From Phytohabitans flavus (GTDB taxonomy: Bacteria; Actinomycetota; Actinomycetes; Mycobacteriales; Micromonosporaceae), in NCBI RefSeq assembly GCF_011764545.1, contig NZ_AP022870.1, positions 2,960,001-3,024,000 on the forward strand: a DNA stretch of 64,000 nucleotides. The letters are read 5' to 3'. Of this stretch, positions 1-8,200 are shown one piece after another. The translations under genes were made by a program, and so were the position numbers. The first letter of the stretch is position 1; each line of letters opens with the position of its first letter. The notes beneath the pieces are model-generated. The model made no database searches. It was not told the origin of the DNA and saw only the letters and a program-made list of their open reading frames with translations.

Positions 1-448
1 AGTCCTCGACCCCGACGGTGATCGGGTGCTCCCGGCCGAGCGCGGTCATCTCCACCGTGTGCGGCAGGTAATTGTCTTCCTGCCCGCCCTGCCGCTCGCA
101 CGGCTCCTTGCCGGGGTGCGTGGCGAACTGGCCGCCGACAAGCTGGAGGTAGTCGGAAGAGGCGCGGTACGAGTCGACGATGCCGCCGTGCCAGCCGGTG
201 AACCCGGTACCCGCCTCGACGGCCGCGCGCAGCCCGGCCACCTGCTCGCTCGTGATCTGGGACATCGTCACGCACTGGAGGACGAGATCGGTGGCGGCCA
301 TCGCGCCGGCGTCGCCGTACACCTCGGGCGAACCCTCGACACGCACCTCGTAGCCGGCCCGCTCCAGGAACGGGATGAACATGTCGGTCGCCTTGACCGG
401 CTGGTGGCCCTCCCACCCGCCGCGGACCACCAGAGCTTTCAGCGTCAC
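1..448 (-). CDS. ThuA-domain protein, cut off at window edge
   Basis: The gene runs off the left edge, so only the first 149 codons are seen. The translation begins TLKALVVRGGWEGHQP and contains GWHGGIVDSY, both typical of the ThuA family, a class I glutamine-amidotransferase-like fold found in trehalose/sugar utilisation proteins. No signal peptide is seen, so it is probably cytoplasmic, unlike the second ThuA protein at 2469. The start is a GTG at 446-448 with a GGGGGA ribosome site 7 bases upstream. It lies 2 bases after the stop of the IMPase-like gene, so the two are translationally coupled. The substrate is unknown; the family is poorly characterised biochemically. Confidence 0.85.
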   Translation of the reverse strand, partial: MTLKALVVRGGWEGHQPVKATDMFIPFLERAGYEVRVEGSPEVYGDAGAMAATDLVLQCVTMSQITSEQVAGLRAAVEAGTGFTGWHGGIVDSYRASSDYLQLVGGQFATHPGKEPCERQGGQEDNYLPHTVEMTALGREHPITVGVED

Positions 449-450
449 CG

Positions 451-1245
451 TCAACTCCCCCGGAACTGCTTGCCGATCACCGCGAGCATCGCGTCGTGCG
501 TCTCCTGGTCGGCGGAGGCGACGAGGCCGCCCGCGCCCTCGTACGCGGGCTGGCCGCGCAGGCCTGTCACCACACAGCCGGCCGCCCGGCAGATGGCGAC
601 CGGGCTGGCGAAGTGCACGTTGTCGCGCAGGTCACTGTCGCTCACGAACGCGGCCCGCCGCCCGGCCGCCACCCACAGCAGCGCCAGCGTCGACGACGTC
701 ACCCGCGTGCCGAACCGCTGGCCGAACGCCACGTCGCTCATGACCCGTACGGCCCGGAAGCCCGGCCCGTTTTCGAACGGCGGCTCGAGGTTGAAGTCCA
801 CGAGCGCTATGCCGCCGTCGGGCCTGAGTGGGTGGTCGGCGCCCTCCAGGCGCACCCGGGCCACATTGCGGTCGGTCCAGTAGACCTCGCCGCTGAACGG
901 GTCCGCCGACGCCGCGGCGGTCACCTCGCCGTTGACGCGCAGGGCCACGTTGACGGCGACGAGCGGGGTACGGGCGGCGAAGTTGTGGGTGCCGCAGAGC
1001 GGGTCGACGAGCCACACCCGCTCCGCGTCGGGATCGCCGTCGCTGCCCGACTCCTCGGCCAGCACCGCGTCGCCCGGGTGGGCGGACCGCAGTACATCGA
1101 GGATCATCTTCTCCGACTCGATGTCGGCGGCGGTCGCGAAGTCCCGTCCGGACTTGGCGAACCGGTCCAGCGGCTGGCCGAACCGGGCCCGCACGACGGC
1201 GGCACCCGCCTCCGCCGCGGCAATGGCGAGTTCCGCGTCTGACAT
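451..1245 (-). CDS. Inositol monophosphatase family protein with altered metal-site residues
   Basis: This 264-residue protein has the IMPase fold signature: AEESG (first metal-binding Glu pair) and VDPLCGTHNF, the equivalent of the family motif DPLDGTxNF. Family enzymes hydrolyse inositol-1-phosphate or related sugar phosphates with two or three Mg ions. Here the second Asp of the motif is Cys (codon TGC, near 1000), and the C-terminal WDxA motif reads VHFA, so two usual metal ligands are missing. Activity may be lost or the substrate changed. The start ATG has AGGATC upstream. It is followed by the ThuA gene after 2 bases, and the pair look like one operon, perhaps with the upstream membrane protein gene. 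Confidence 0.85.
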   Translation of the reverse strand: MSDAELAIAAAEAGAAVVRARFGQPLDRFAKSGRDFATAADIESEKMILDVLRSAHPGDAVLAEESGSDGDPDAERVWLVDPLCGTHNFAARTPLVAVNVALRVNGEVTAAASADPFSGEVYWTDRNVARVRLEGADHPLRPDGGIALVDFNLEPPFENGPGFRAVRVMSDVAFGQRFGTRVTSSTLALLWVAAGRRAAFVSDSDLRDNVHFASPVAICRAAGCVVTGLRGQPAYEGAGGLVASADQETHDAMLAVIGKQFRGS

Positions 1246-1298
1246 GGCTTGATCCTAACGGTGTGCGCCCCGGCATCCACCGCTCAGAATGCCGCCGC

Positions 1299-2183
1299 TC
1301 AGCCCGGGGCGCCGTACCGCTCGTTCAGCTCCCGGTACGCGGCCAGGACGGCAGCGATCTCGTCCGCCAGCTCGAGGCCGGAGTCCGGCGTGCCCGGAAG
1401 GGGGGTCGGCGCCAGGCTGGCGAGCGTCTGGTCCACCCGGCTCGTCACCTGGTGGATCTCCCGCTCCCGCATGAAGTTTTCGCTGGCCACCGCCGTGGCC
1501 TCCAGCTCACCGAGCCGCCGCGCGACCTCCGCGTCGAGGTCCGACAGCGCCTGCTTCAACCGGTCCCGCTGGGCCATCAGCTTGCGTGCGGCCGGGCTGT
1601 CAGCCGGCAGGCCGCGATGCCGCTGCCGGCGCAGCTCGATCAGCAGGGTGCGCACGTCCTGCCGGTGCTGCAACACCTTGGCGAGGTCGAAGAGCGCGGA
1701 TGCCAGCAGGCGTTCGGCGGCATCGGTGTCGACCATTCCGGCGAGCGACGGCAGCGTCCGGCAGATCCGCTTTCCGATGTTGAGCGCCGCCCCCAGGGCG
1801 TTGCGGTCCTCCGGCGCGGCCAGCAGGCAGTAGTCCGGCGCCTCCCGGTCGAACCCCGGAGCGAGGATCCGGCCCGGCCGCCGCCGCGCCCCTTCGCGCT
1901 GGCCGGAGGCGATGAGGGAGGCGAGCCCGCCCATCGCCACGACCAGCCCCAGGAAGCTGCCGAACGCCGCGACGCCGGCCGCCGCCACGAAGAGCACGAT
2001 GGCGAGCACCAGCAGCTGGCGCGCCGCCGCTCCGGCCGGCACCGGACCCGGCACCAGCTCGGCGACACTGCCCCACCGGTGCGTGCCGGCGCCACCGCGG
2101 TCGACTTTCAACGGCCGCCTCGAGACGACCGTCAGCGCGGGATTATGACCGATGTAGAGCGCTGGTGGATCTTGAGAAGTCAC
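1299..2183 (-). CDS. Hypothetical two-helix membrane protein with coiled coil
   Basis: I do not recognise the family. From the chosen GTG start (2181-2183; GAGGGGGA ribosome site 10 bases upstream) it has 294 residues. An N-terminal soluble stretch of about 55 residues is followed by two hydrophobic segments (roughly 57-77 and 79-93, rich in Leu/Val/Ala). A charged helical region of about 200 residues follows, with likely coiled coil between about 190 and 260. The open frame extends upstream, but that part is Arg/Ser/His-rich and lacks a ribosome site. It lies 53 bases upstream of the IMPase-like gene on the same strand and may be co-transcribed. Confidence 0.6.
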   Translation of the reverse strand: MTSQDPPALYIGHNPALTVVSRRPLKVDRGGAGTHRWGSVAELVPGPVPAGAAARQLLVLAIVLFVAAAGVAAFGSFLGLVVAMGGLASLIASGQREGARRRPGRILAPGFDREAPDYCLLAAPEDRNALGAALNIGKRICRTLPSLAGMVDTDAAERLLASALFDLAKVLQHRQDVRTLLIELRRQRHRGLPADSPAARKLMAQRDRLKQALSDLDAEVARRLGELEATAVASENFMREREIHQVTSRVDQTLASLAPTPLPGTPDSGLELADEIAAVLAAYRELNERYGAPG

Positions 2184-2334
2184 CGCCGCGCACTCCCCCT
2201 CGTGACTGGTGGTCAAGTGTAGTGGTCGCGGGAAACCCTCCAGGCGACTTCGCCGGCTCGAGCCCGGTCGAGTCATCCGATGTCTCGTGCGTCCGAAGGT
2301 GATCAAGGCGGCCGAAGGGATCGACATCGGGGGA

Positions 2335-2363
2335 TTGACGCGTCAAGACGTCCCAGGTTAACT
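2335..2363 (+). promoter_or_regulatory. Candidate promoter for the secreted ThuA gene
   Basis: TTGACG at 2335-2340, a 17-base spacer and TTAACT at 2358-2363 resemble a housekeeping sigma promoter. It lies about 100 bases before the GTG start at 2469. The -35 sits in the palindrome TGACGCGTCA. This is the only promoter-like match I see in the divergent region 2184-2468. Confidence 0.35.
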
Positions 2364-2468
2364 ACGGTCACACTGTGGCCGCCCACTCGGCGGGTGGGGG
2401 TCGCGGACCAATCCAGCCGAGCATCGGCGGCCCGGCTCCTTGCCCAACCCCACATGTGCGGAGGAGCA

Positions 2469-3626
2469 GTGTTCAAACGTCTGGCGGCCGGCCTTTTCGG
2501 GCTGGTCGTACTCGTGGTAGCGGCGTTCGTGGCACCGGCGTCGCCAGCGGCCGCGGCGCCGGTCACGAAGGTCCTGGTGTTCTCCAAGACGGCCGGATTC
2601 CGGCACTCGTCCATCCCCAACGGCATCGCGGCGATCCAGCAGCTGGGCGCCGCCAACGGGTTCACGGTCACAGCCACCGAGGACGCGGCCCAGTTCACCA
2701 CCGCCAACCTGGCGCAGTACCAGGTGGTGGTCTTCCTCTCGACGACCGGCGACGTGCTCAACGCGGCGCAGCAGACGGCTTTCGAGTCGTACATCGCCAG
2801 CGGCAAGGGGTACGTCGGCATCCACGCGGCGGCCGACACCGAGTACAGCTGGGCGTGGTACGGCGGCCTGGTCGGCGCCTACTTCGCCTCGCACCCCGCC
2901 ATCCAGCAGGCCACAATCCGGGTCGAGGATCGCTCGAACGTGATGACCTCGCACCTGCCGGCCGACTGGACCCGCTCCGATGAGTGGTACAACTACCGCA
3001 CCAACCCGCGCCCGAACGTGCGCGTTCTGATGCGGCTCGACGAGAGCACGTACAGCGGTGGCTCGATGGGGGATCATCCGATCTCCTGGTGCCAGCAGTA
3101 CGGCGGCGGCCGCTCGTTCTACACCGGTTTGGGGCACACCGAGGCGACGTACGCGGAGAGCAACTTCACCCGCATGCTGCTCGGCGCCATCCAGTGGACC
3201 GGCGGCGCGCAGACCGCCACCTGCACCCCGACGACCAACCCGGTCAGCGGCACGTCGTGGCGGGCGAGGGTAAACAGCCGGTTCGTCACCACGAGCGCCG
3301 GCAACCTGATCGCCAGCGCGACCACCGCGTCGACCAACAACGAGCGGTTCGACATCGTGGACCTCGGCGGCGGCAACGTGGCCTTCCGGTCGAAGGCCAA
3401 CGGCCAGTACGTCTCGGCGGGCACGGGCACCACCGCGCTCATCGCCAACCGGACGACGGTCGGCCCGTCGGAGACCTTCGCGCGCGTCACCAACTCCGAC
3501 GGCAGCGTCAGCTTCCGCGCCCAGGTCAACGGCCGCTACGTGGTCGCCGAGAACGCCGGCGCGGCCGCGCTGATCGCCAACCGCGCCGCGATCGGCTCCT
3601 GGGAAAAGTTCGACCTGGTGAACTGA
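2469..3626 (+). CDS. Secreted ThuA-domain protein with C-terminal beta-trefoil
   Basis: The 385-residue product starts with a clear Sec signal peptide (KRLAAGLFGLVVLVVAAF, then PASPAAAAP) and is probably exported. Residues about 33-243 are a ThuA domain (KVLVFSKTAGFRHSSI, YVGIHAAADTEYSWAW). Residues about 255-385 form three short repeats (NGQYVSA, NGRYVVA and similar) typical of fascin/ricin-like beta-trefoil carbohydrate-binding folds. Secreted ThuA proteins of this architecture are common next to PQQ-type sugar dehydrogenases and sugar isomerases in actinomycetes; such partners lie at 20.8-23.8 kb here. GTG 2469 is chosen because GGAGGAG lies just upstream; ATG 2454 lacks a ribosome site. 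Confidence 0.85.
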   Translation: MFKRLAAGLFGLVVLVVAAFVAPASPAAAAPVTKVLVFSKTAGFRHSSIPNGIAAIQQLGAANGFTVTATEDAAQFTTANLAQYQVVVFLSTTGDVLNAAQQTAFESYIASGKGYVGIHAAADTEYSWAWYGGLVGAYFASHPAIQQATIRVEDRSNVMTSHLPADWTRSDEWYNYRTNPRPNVRVLMRLDESTYSGGSMGDHPISWCQQYGGGRSFYTGLGHTEATYAESNFTRMLLGAIQWTGGAQTATCTPTTNPVSGTSWRARVNSRFVTTSAGNLIASATTASTNNERFDIVDLGGGNVAFRSKANGQYVSAGTGTTALIANRTTVGPSETFARVTNSDGSVSFRAQVNGRYVVAENAGAAALIANRAAIGSWEKFDLVN

Positions 3627-3650
3627 AAATCCGTTCCAAGAAAGAGATGT

Positions 3651-3717
3651 GAGCTACCGCGACGTCCGCGGTGGTCCGGACCGCTGCTCCCGCGGCCTCA
3701 CCCTCCGCGGTGCACAA
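3651..3717 (+). repeat. Module A repeat, copy 1 (plus)
   Basis: This ~65-bp element begins GAGCTACCGCGACGTCCGCG and ends near CTCACCCTCCGCGGTGCACA. It lies 24 bases after the stop codon of the secreted ThuA gene. Other copies: 5133-5201 (-), 4606-4641 (-, partial), 16697-16757 (+), 30479-30547 (+), 31069-31136 (-), 54275-54342 (+). It contains a GGTCCRGACC palindrome and three CCGCGG sites. Confidence 0.8.
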
Positions 3718-3720
3718 CCC

Positions 3721-3757
3721 GCCCGGCGTTGCGTCGCTTCGCGACGCAACGCCGGGC
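3721..3757 (+). terminator. Perfect 17-bp hairpin, likely terminator
   Basis: Arms GCCCGGCGTTGCGTCGC and GCGACGCAACGCCGGGC are fully complementary with a 3-base loop. It lies about 95 bases after the stop of the secreted ThuA gene and directly after module A. There is no T-tract, as is usual in actinomycetes. Confidence 0.5.
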
Positions 3758-3875
3758 ACCTTGATTTCAAGGGGCGCGCGCCCAATCAAGGTGGTGGGGT
3801 CGCGCTGCGTCGCTGGGTTGCGGTCACCCCATTTCTTGCCTCCGGCGGGGATCTCCGGCCTCCAGGATGGGGGAA

Positions 3876-4032
3876 AGTGCCATCCCGTCGGCCCTCGACC
3901 CGTCAAGAGCAGAGCAGACCGACGCCCGGGGCGCCAGCGTCCGTGCCGTGCGTTGCGGGTTTGTGGGTGGTGGCGCCCCGGGCGTCGGCCCGCTCCAAGA
4001 ACAAGCGGGTCGAGGGCCGACGGGATGGCACT
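3876..4032. repeat. 157-base inverted repeat
   Basis: The outer arms 3876-3902 and 4006-4032 are perfectly complementary over 27 bp (AGTGCCATCCCGTCGGCCCT onward). The inner arms 3920-3936 and 3970-3986 (CGACGCCCGGGGCGCCA) are again complementary. No gene lies inside. The structure could form a long cruciform or RNA hairpin. Confidence 0.75.
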
Positions 4033-4353
4033 AAGGGGTGGGGTGCGCTGGGTGCGCGACTGGCGTCGCTGCCGGTGGTGATCTCACTGGTGATCGTTCG
4101 CCCGATACCTACACGACACGCCGACCGCGCCGCGGATTCTGGCCGAACGATCACGGCGAGAATGGCTCGCCCGGCTTTGTGATGACCTATTGCTGCCAGG
4201 GCAACCACAAGTCCTCACAAAGTCACCTCTCGCGACACGGCGACGGACATCGCGGCGACTCAAATCCCAACGCGAAAGCCAAGACGCCGATCATGGCCTT
4301 TGGCCGCGGTTTTTCCTTGATCGGCGAAAGCGCGTCGTATCGCGCTGCGATTG

Positions 4354-4534
4354 TGGCGAAAAATTGCCCCTGGAGAGGCTGTTGCAGAATCGTCAGATTC
4401 GACCGAACCGAGGGTCGCGTTGACCCTCGCTGGCCGCCGTTTGGCGGCCCACGGCCGGCACAGCCGTGTTTTTCTCGATACCCGCTGTAGCCGGGCTATT
4501 TTGCAACAGGCTCTGGAGGGGCAATTTCTCGCCA
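4354..4534. repeat. Paired 37-bp inverted repeats (module D)
   Basis: The arms 4354-4390 and 4498-4534 are complementary at 32 of 37 positions (TGGCGAAAAATTGCCCCT ... TGTTGCAGAAT). The core TGGCGA-AAATTGCCCCT followed by CACGGACG recurs in the hairpin at 17071-17120. No coding sequence is recognised between the arms. Confidence 0.65.
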
Positions 4535-4605
4535 CGGACGACCAGAGCACCCCCGATCAAGGCCGCGCCTCACCGCGGCCATGCCGGCCGGGTTTGGTCG
4601 TCGAT

Positions 4606-4641
4606 CGCGGAGGGTGAGGCCGCGGGAGCAGCGGCCTGGAC
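4606..4641 (-). repeat. Module A repeat, partial copy (minus)
   Basis: GCGGAGGGTGAGGCCGCGGG followed by AGCAGCGGCCTGGAC matches the 3' half of module A in reverse orientation. The GAGCTACCGCGACG half is missing, so this copy is truncated. Confidence 0.6.
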
Positions 4642-4837
4642 CCCCAATGCCACTCGGCCTACAGTGATCAAGGCGATGACCTGGTCATTCTCCGCGCGGC
4701 CCGCGCGGAGTGCCGGGTTGGGTCGGGTCGTTGAGGGTCGGTCGGGCTTTGGGGAAATCTGTTGCTGCCATAGCGGCCGTAGCTTTTCCCGGAATGGTTT
4801 CCGGCGCCGAGCCTGCGCACTCCCGACGGAAACTCTG

Positions 4838-4885
4838 GATCTAGTCGACTTTCTGCCGTCAGGACGACAGGAAGTCGACTAGATC
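4838..4885. repeat. 48-bp GATC-bounded palindrome, stem type 2
   Basis: It begins GATCTAGTCGACTT and ends AAGTCGACTAGATC. Complementarity continues inward over 23 bp with two mismatches and a 2-base loop. The same stem type occurs at 30947-30994, also 48 bp. Confidence 0.8.
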
Positions 4886-4963
4886 GCGCGGGCTTGGCCA
4901 CAGCGACACCTTGGGTTGGGCTCTTTAGCCGGTTTGTCCGCATGCCGGTCGGAGCACGTTAGT

Positions 4964-5011
4964 GATCGTGGTATTTAGCTGTTGCTATAGCAACAGCTAA
5001 ATACCACGATC
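4964..5011. repeat. 48-bp perfect GATC-bounded palindrome, stem type 1
   Basis: The two 24-bp arms are fully complementary with no loop, beginning GATCGTGGTATTTAGCTGTT and ending TACCACGATC. Relatives with the GATCGTGGTA end lie at 5240, 30846 and 54508. Confidence 0.85.
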
Positions 5012-5132
5012 TGCTGGATAGCGTCCGGGTGCGGCACCCGGTCGAGCGTTCACGATTCGGCCGGCTTTGATCGGTGCGCGCATGCGTGGGGGTCGCGGCC
5101 CTTCACCGCCGGCGATGCCAGCCGGGGTTTGG

Positions 5133-5201
5133 GTTGTGGAACCGCGGAGGGTGAGGCCGCGGGAGCAGCGGTCTGGACCACCGCGGACGTCGCGGTAGCT
5201 C
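5133..5201 (-). repeat. Module A repeat, copy 2 (minus)
   Basis: This full-length copy is inverted relative to the copy at 3651, so the two face inward across region R1. It lies about 90 bases past the stop of the metallophosphoesterase gene on the minus strand. Confidence 0.8.
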
Positions 5202-5239
5202 ATCTCTCGATCCTGAATGGAGCTTGGAGCCCCTTCGCG

Positions 5240-5281
5240 GATCGTGGTACGTAGCCGTGGGAACAGCTACGTACCACGATC
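5240..5281. repeat. 42-bp GATC-bounded palindrome, stem type 1
   Basis: The arms GATCGTGGTACGTAGC and GCTACGTACCACGATC are 16 bp and perfect, with a 10-base loop. It sits 12 bases beyond the metallophosphoesterase stop codon and could act as its terminator. Confidence 0.75.
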
Positions 5282-5293
5282 TGATGCCTGCCG

Positions 5294-8200
5294 TCAGCTG
5301 ATCGGCTTCCAGGGGCCGTTGCGGTCGCCCGGGGCCTGGTTGCGGGTGTACCACTTGGCCTCGTAGACCTTGCCCTGGTAGGTCACCCGGTCGCCGGCGT
5401 TGTACACCGTCGTGGGCGTCCAGGCAGCCGGGCTGCCGTCCGCCGGCGGCGGGGCTAGCTCCTCCCACGGGCCGTTCGGGTCGCCGGGCTTCTGGTTGCG
5501 GGTGTACCAGCGGGCCCGCCACCGCTTGCCCTCGTGCACCGCGACGTCGCCGCTGTTGAAGATGCGCGACGGCGTCCAGAGCGCGGTGCCCTCCTCGGTC
5601 ATGGCGAGTTCCTGCCACGGGCCGTTCGGGTCCCCCGGCTTGTTGTTCTTCGCGTACCAGGAGGCCGTGAAGACCTTGCCCTGGTACGTGACCCGGTCGC
5701 CGGTGTTGTAGACCTTCGACGCGCTCCACGCCGCCGGCAGGTTGACGGTCACGGTGACCGTGCCCTGCGCGGGGTCGAGGGTGTCGCTGCCGGAGTACGA
5801 CGCGGTCAGCGTGTGGGTGCCGCCGGCGAGGCCCACCGGGAGGGTGAACGTCGCCGAGCCGCCCGATAGCCCCGCCGAACCGCGGACGGTCGTGCCCTCG
5901 CGCAACTCGACCGTGCCGGTGACCGGCGCCGGTGCGGCGTCCACCTTGACGGTCACCTTCGCCGCGACACCCCAGTCGACCGGGGTCGAGGTGGCGGTCA
6001 CGGTCGGCGTGCCCTTGGTGGTACGGAACACCGCCGGCTGGGCGACCGCCACACCGTCGTCCGCGCTCGTGGCCGAGACGACCCACGCGTACGAGGTGGC
6101 GGGCTGGAGGCCGCTCCAGGTCACCGAGGCGGTGCCGTTGGCGGTCACCTGGTCGGTGCCGATCACGCCGCACGGCACGTACGCGGCGAGCGAGTCGGTC
6201 TTGAACGACGTCTGCCGGGTAGTGAGGTCGACGGGGAGGGTGAGGTTGTCCTCCGCGCCGTTGTACCTCGGCCGGGTCTGGCTGCCGTCGGCGCGGATGT
6301 CGTACTCGGTGGCGCCGAAGTTTTGCAGGAGCGGCGAGTACGTGTCGATGTGCACCTCGGAACGGTCCACATCGAACTGGAGCAGCCGCAGGAAGCTCGC
6401 GCCGAACTGGAGCCGGTCGGTGGACTTGTGGTCCACCTTGCCGTCGGCGTTCAGATCGATGTTGCCGCTCGCGTCGACAAGCTCGGGCCACAGCTCACCC
6501 GCGGACACCGTGTAGAACTGGTAGTCCGCCAGCAGCTCGACCACGTCGTGCGCGACGGTGACCCCGACGTTCGACTTCACGTTGGTGCCCACGCCGTGCT
6601 CGTGGCCGGCGAGTACCAGGAAGACGTTCGGGTTGTTCTCCACGACCAGCTTGTAGAGCGGCGAGCCGTCCGGCGCGGAGAAGGCGGCGCCACGGCCGTC
6701 GGGGCTCGTCGACGGGCGCAGGTAGTCGTGGGAGAGCAGGATCCCGTTGCGGTCCTTGTAGCGCTTGAAGACCGAGTCGGCCCAGTTGGCCTCTTGCGGC
6801 GTGACGCCGTAGGAGAGGCCGACCGCCACGAAGTCGAGCCCGCCGGCGGAGAAGAGGACGTAGTTGTTCTGGTTGTCCTTGCCGGGCGTGACCGTGCCGT
6901 CGGCGTTGGTCGCCTCGTCCCACGCGTGGTACTCGGCGCCCGCCGGCCAGGCGCCGGCCACCTGGTAGTACCGGTCCGCGCCGAAGACCTTGCTGAACCG
7001 CGAGTCCGGACCTGTCTCGGCGCCCAGCTGGTTGTCGTGGTTACCGGCGATGACCTGGTTGACCACGCCCTTGTCGTCGAGCACCTTCTGGTAGCCGGAG
7101 GCGCGCTCGAACTCCCGGTCCACCTGCTCGTTCAGGCCGGGCCGCTGGAGCGAGCCGTCCGGGTTCTTGGCGAGCGGGTCGTAGTAGTCGTTCTCGATGA
7201 TGTCGCCGGTGTGCGCGGTGTACGCGATCTTCCGCCCAGCCGCGTTGTCGGCGATCCACTGTGTCTGCTCGCGGTACGCCGCCGCGAAGATGGCCTGCTC
7301 CTCCGCGACCTGGATGTCGGAGGGCTCCTGCCGCCCGTCGAAGTCGTCGTACGTGCCGCCGGCCGCACCCTCGCTCAGGTACTGCGTGTCGGTGAAGTGG
7401 GCGAGCGAGAAGTCGTACGAGGCGGGGTCCTCGAAGCGGTCCTTGTCGTTCTGGGCCGAGGAGTCGCGCGGGGACAGGTCGTCGGCGAACGGGTCCTCGC
7501 CGGTGACCAGCACGTGCACCGTCGCGCCGTCCCGGTACGCGTCGGTGAGCGGCGCGGTGAGGACGGTGCTCTGCCCGGCCTTGCCGCGCGAGCTGGTCAG
7601 CACGTCCCACTTCCGGCCGGCCGGGTCCCACACCCGCAGCGCCACGACCCGGGCCGGGTCGATGGTGCCTTCCCAGCGCAGCGTCGGCGCCTGCTGGCTC
7701 GCGGCGAGCGGCACGTCGTACCGCTGGAACACCACGTCACGGCTGGACGGGGTGTCGACCGTCCGGCCGTCGAGCGGACGCAGCGAGCCGACGTCCACGC
7801 CGCCCTCGTGCTGGACGTCCAATGTGGTCGGTACGGCCGACGCGACGCCCTGGTACCCGGAGATGGGCGCCACGACGTCGGCCTTGGTGAAGGTGGCGGT
7901 GAGCGGTACCCCGTCCTCGCCGGGGATCTTCGCGGAGAGTGTGGCCTTCGGCGCGTTCGTGCCGCTGACGGCCGTGTCCAGCGCGGTCGGCACGTCCGGG
8001 ATGCTGGCGCTGGTGAAGCGCACCTCGCGGGTGGCCGTGTTGCCGAGCGTGTCGGTCGCGGTGACGGCGAGCGTGTGCGCGCCGGCCGGCAGGCCATGGC
8101 CGATCTGGTCGCCCTGCTTCACCGGCTTGCCGTCGAGCGTGATGGTCGGCGTACCGGCGACGCCCGTCGCGTCCTTGACCTTGACGTTGAGCGCGACCGT

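Larger units (their letters stand above)
3627..5293. repeat. Gene-free mosaic of inverted repeats (region R1)
   Basis: There is no credible gene in these 1.67 kb between two convergent genes. The stretch is packed with inverted repeats listed separately: the ~65-bp module A in plus orientation at the left end and minus orientation at the right end, a 37-bp hairpin, a 157-base inverted repeat, paired 37-bp arms, and three GATC-bounded palindromes. Further palindromes are seen at 3759-3790 (CCTTGATT ... AATCAAGG around GGGCGCGCGCCC) and about 4089-4154 (GTGATCGTTCG ... CGAACGATCAC). Segments recur in the gene-free stretches at 16.7, 30.5 and 54.3 kb. The stretch 3814-3886 matches 30685-30757 closely (GGTTGCGGTCACCCC ... 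GGGGGAA-GTGCC). Confidence 0.75.

Noticed and set aside
3649..3717. Module A read as a peptide (SYRDVRGGPDRCSRGLTLRG)
   Set aside because: The same translation appears at several copies, but start codons vary or are missing (none at 16697), downstream frames differ and all copies follow stop codons. DNA or RNA function is more likely than coding.
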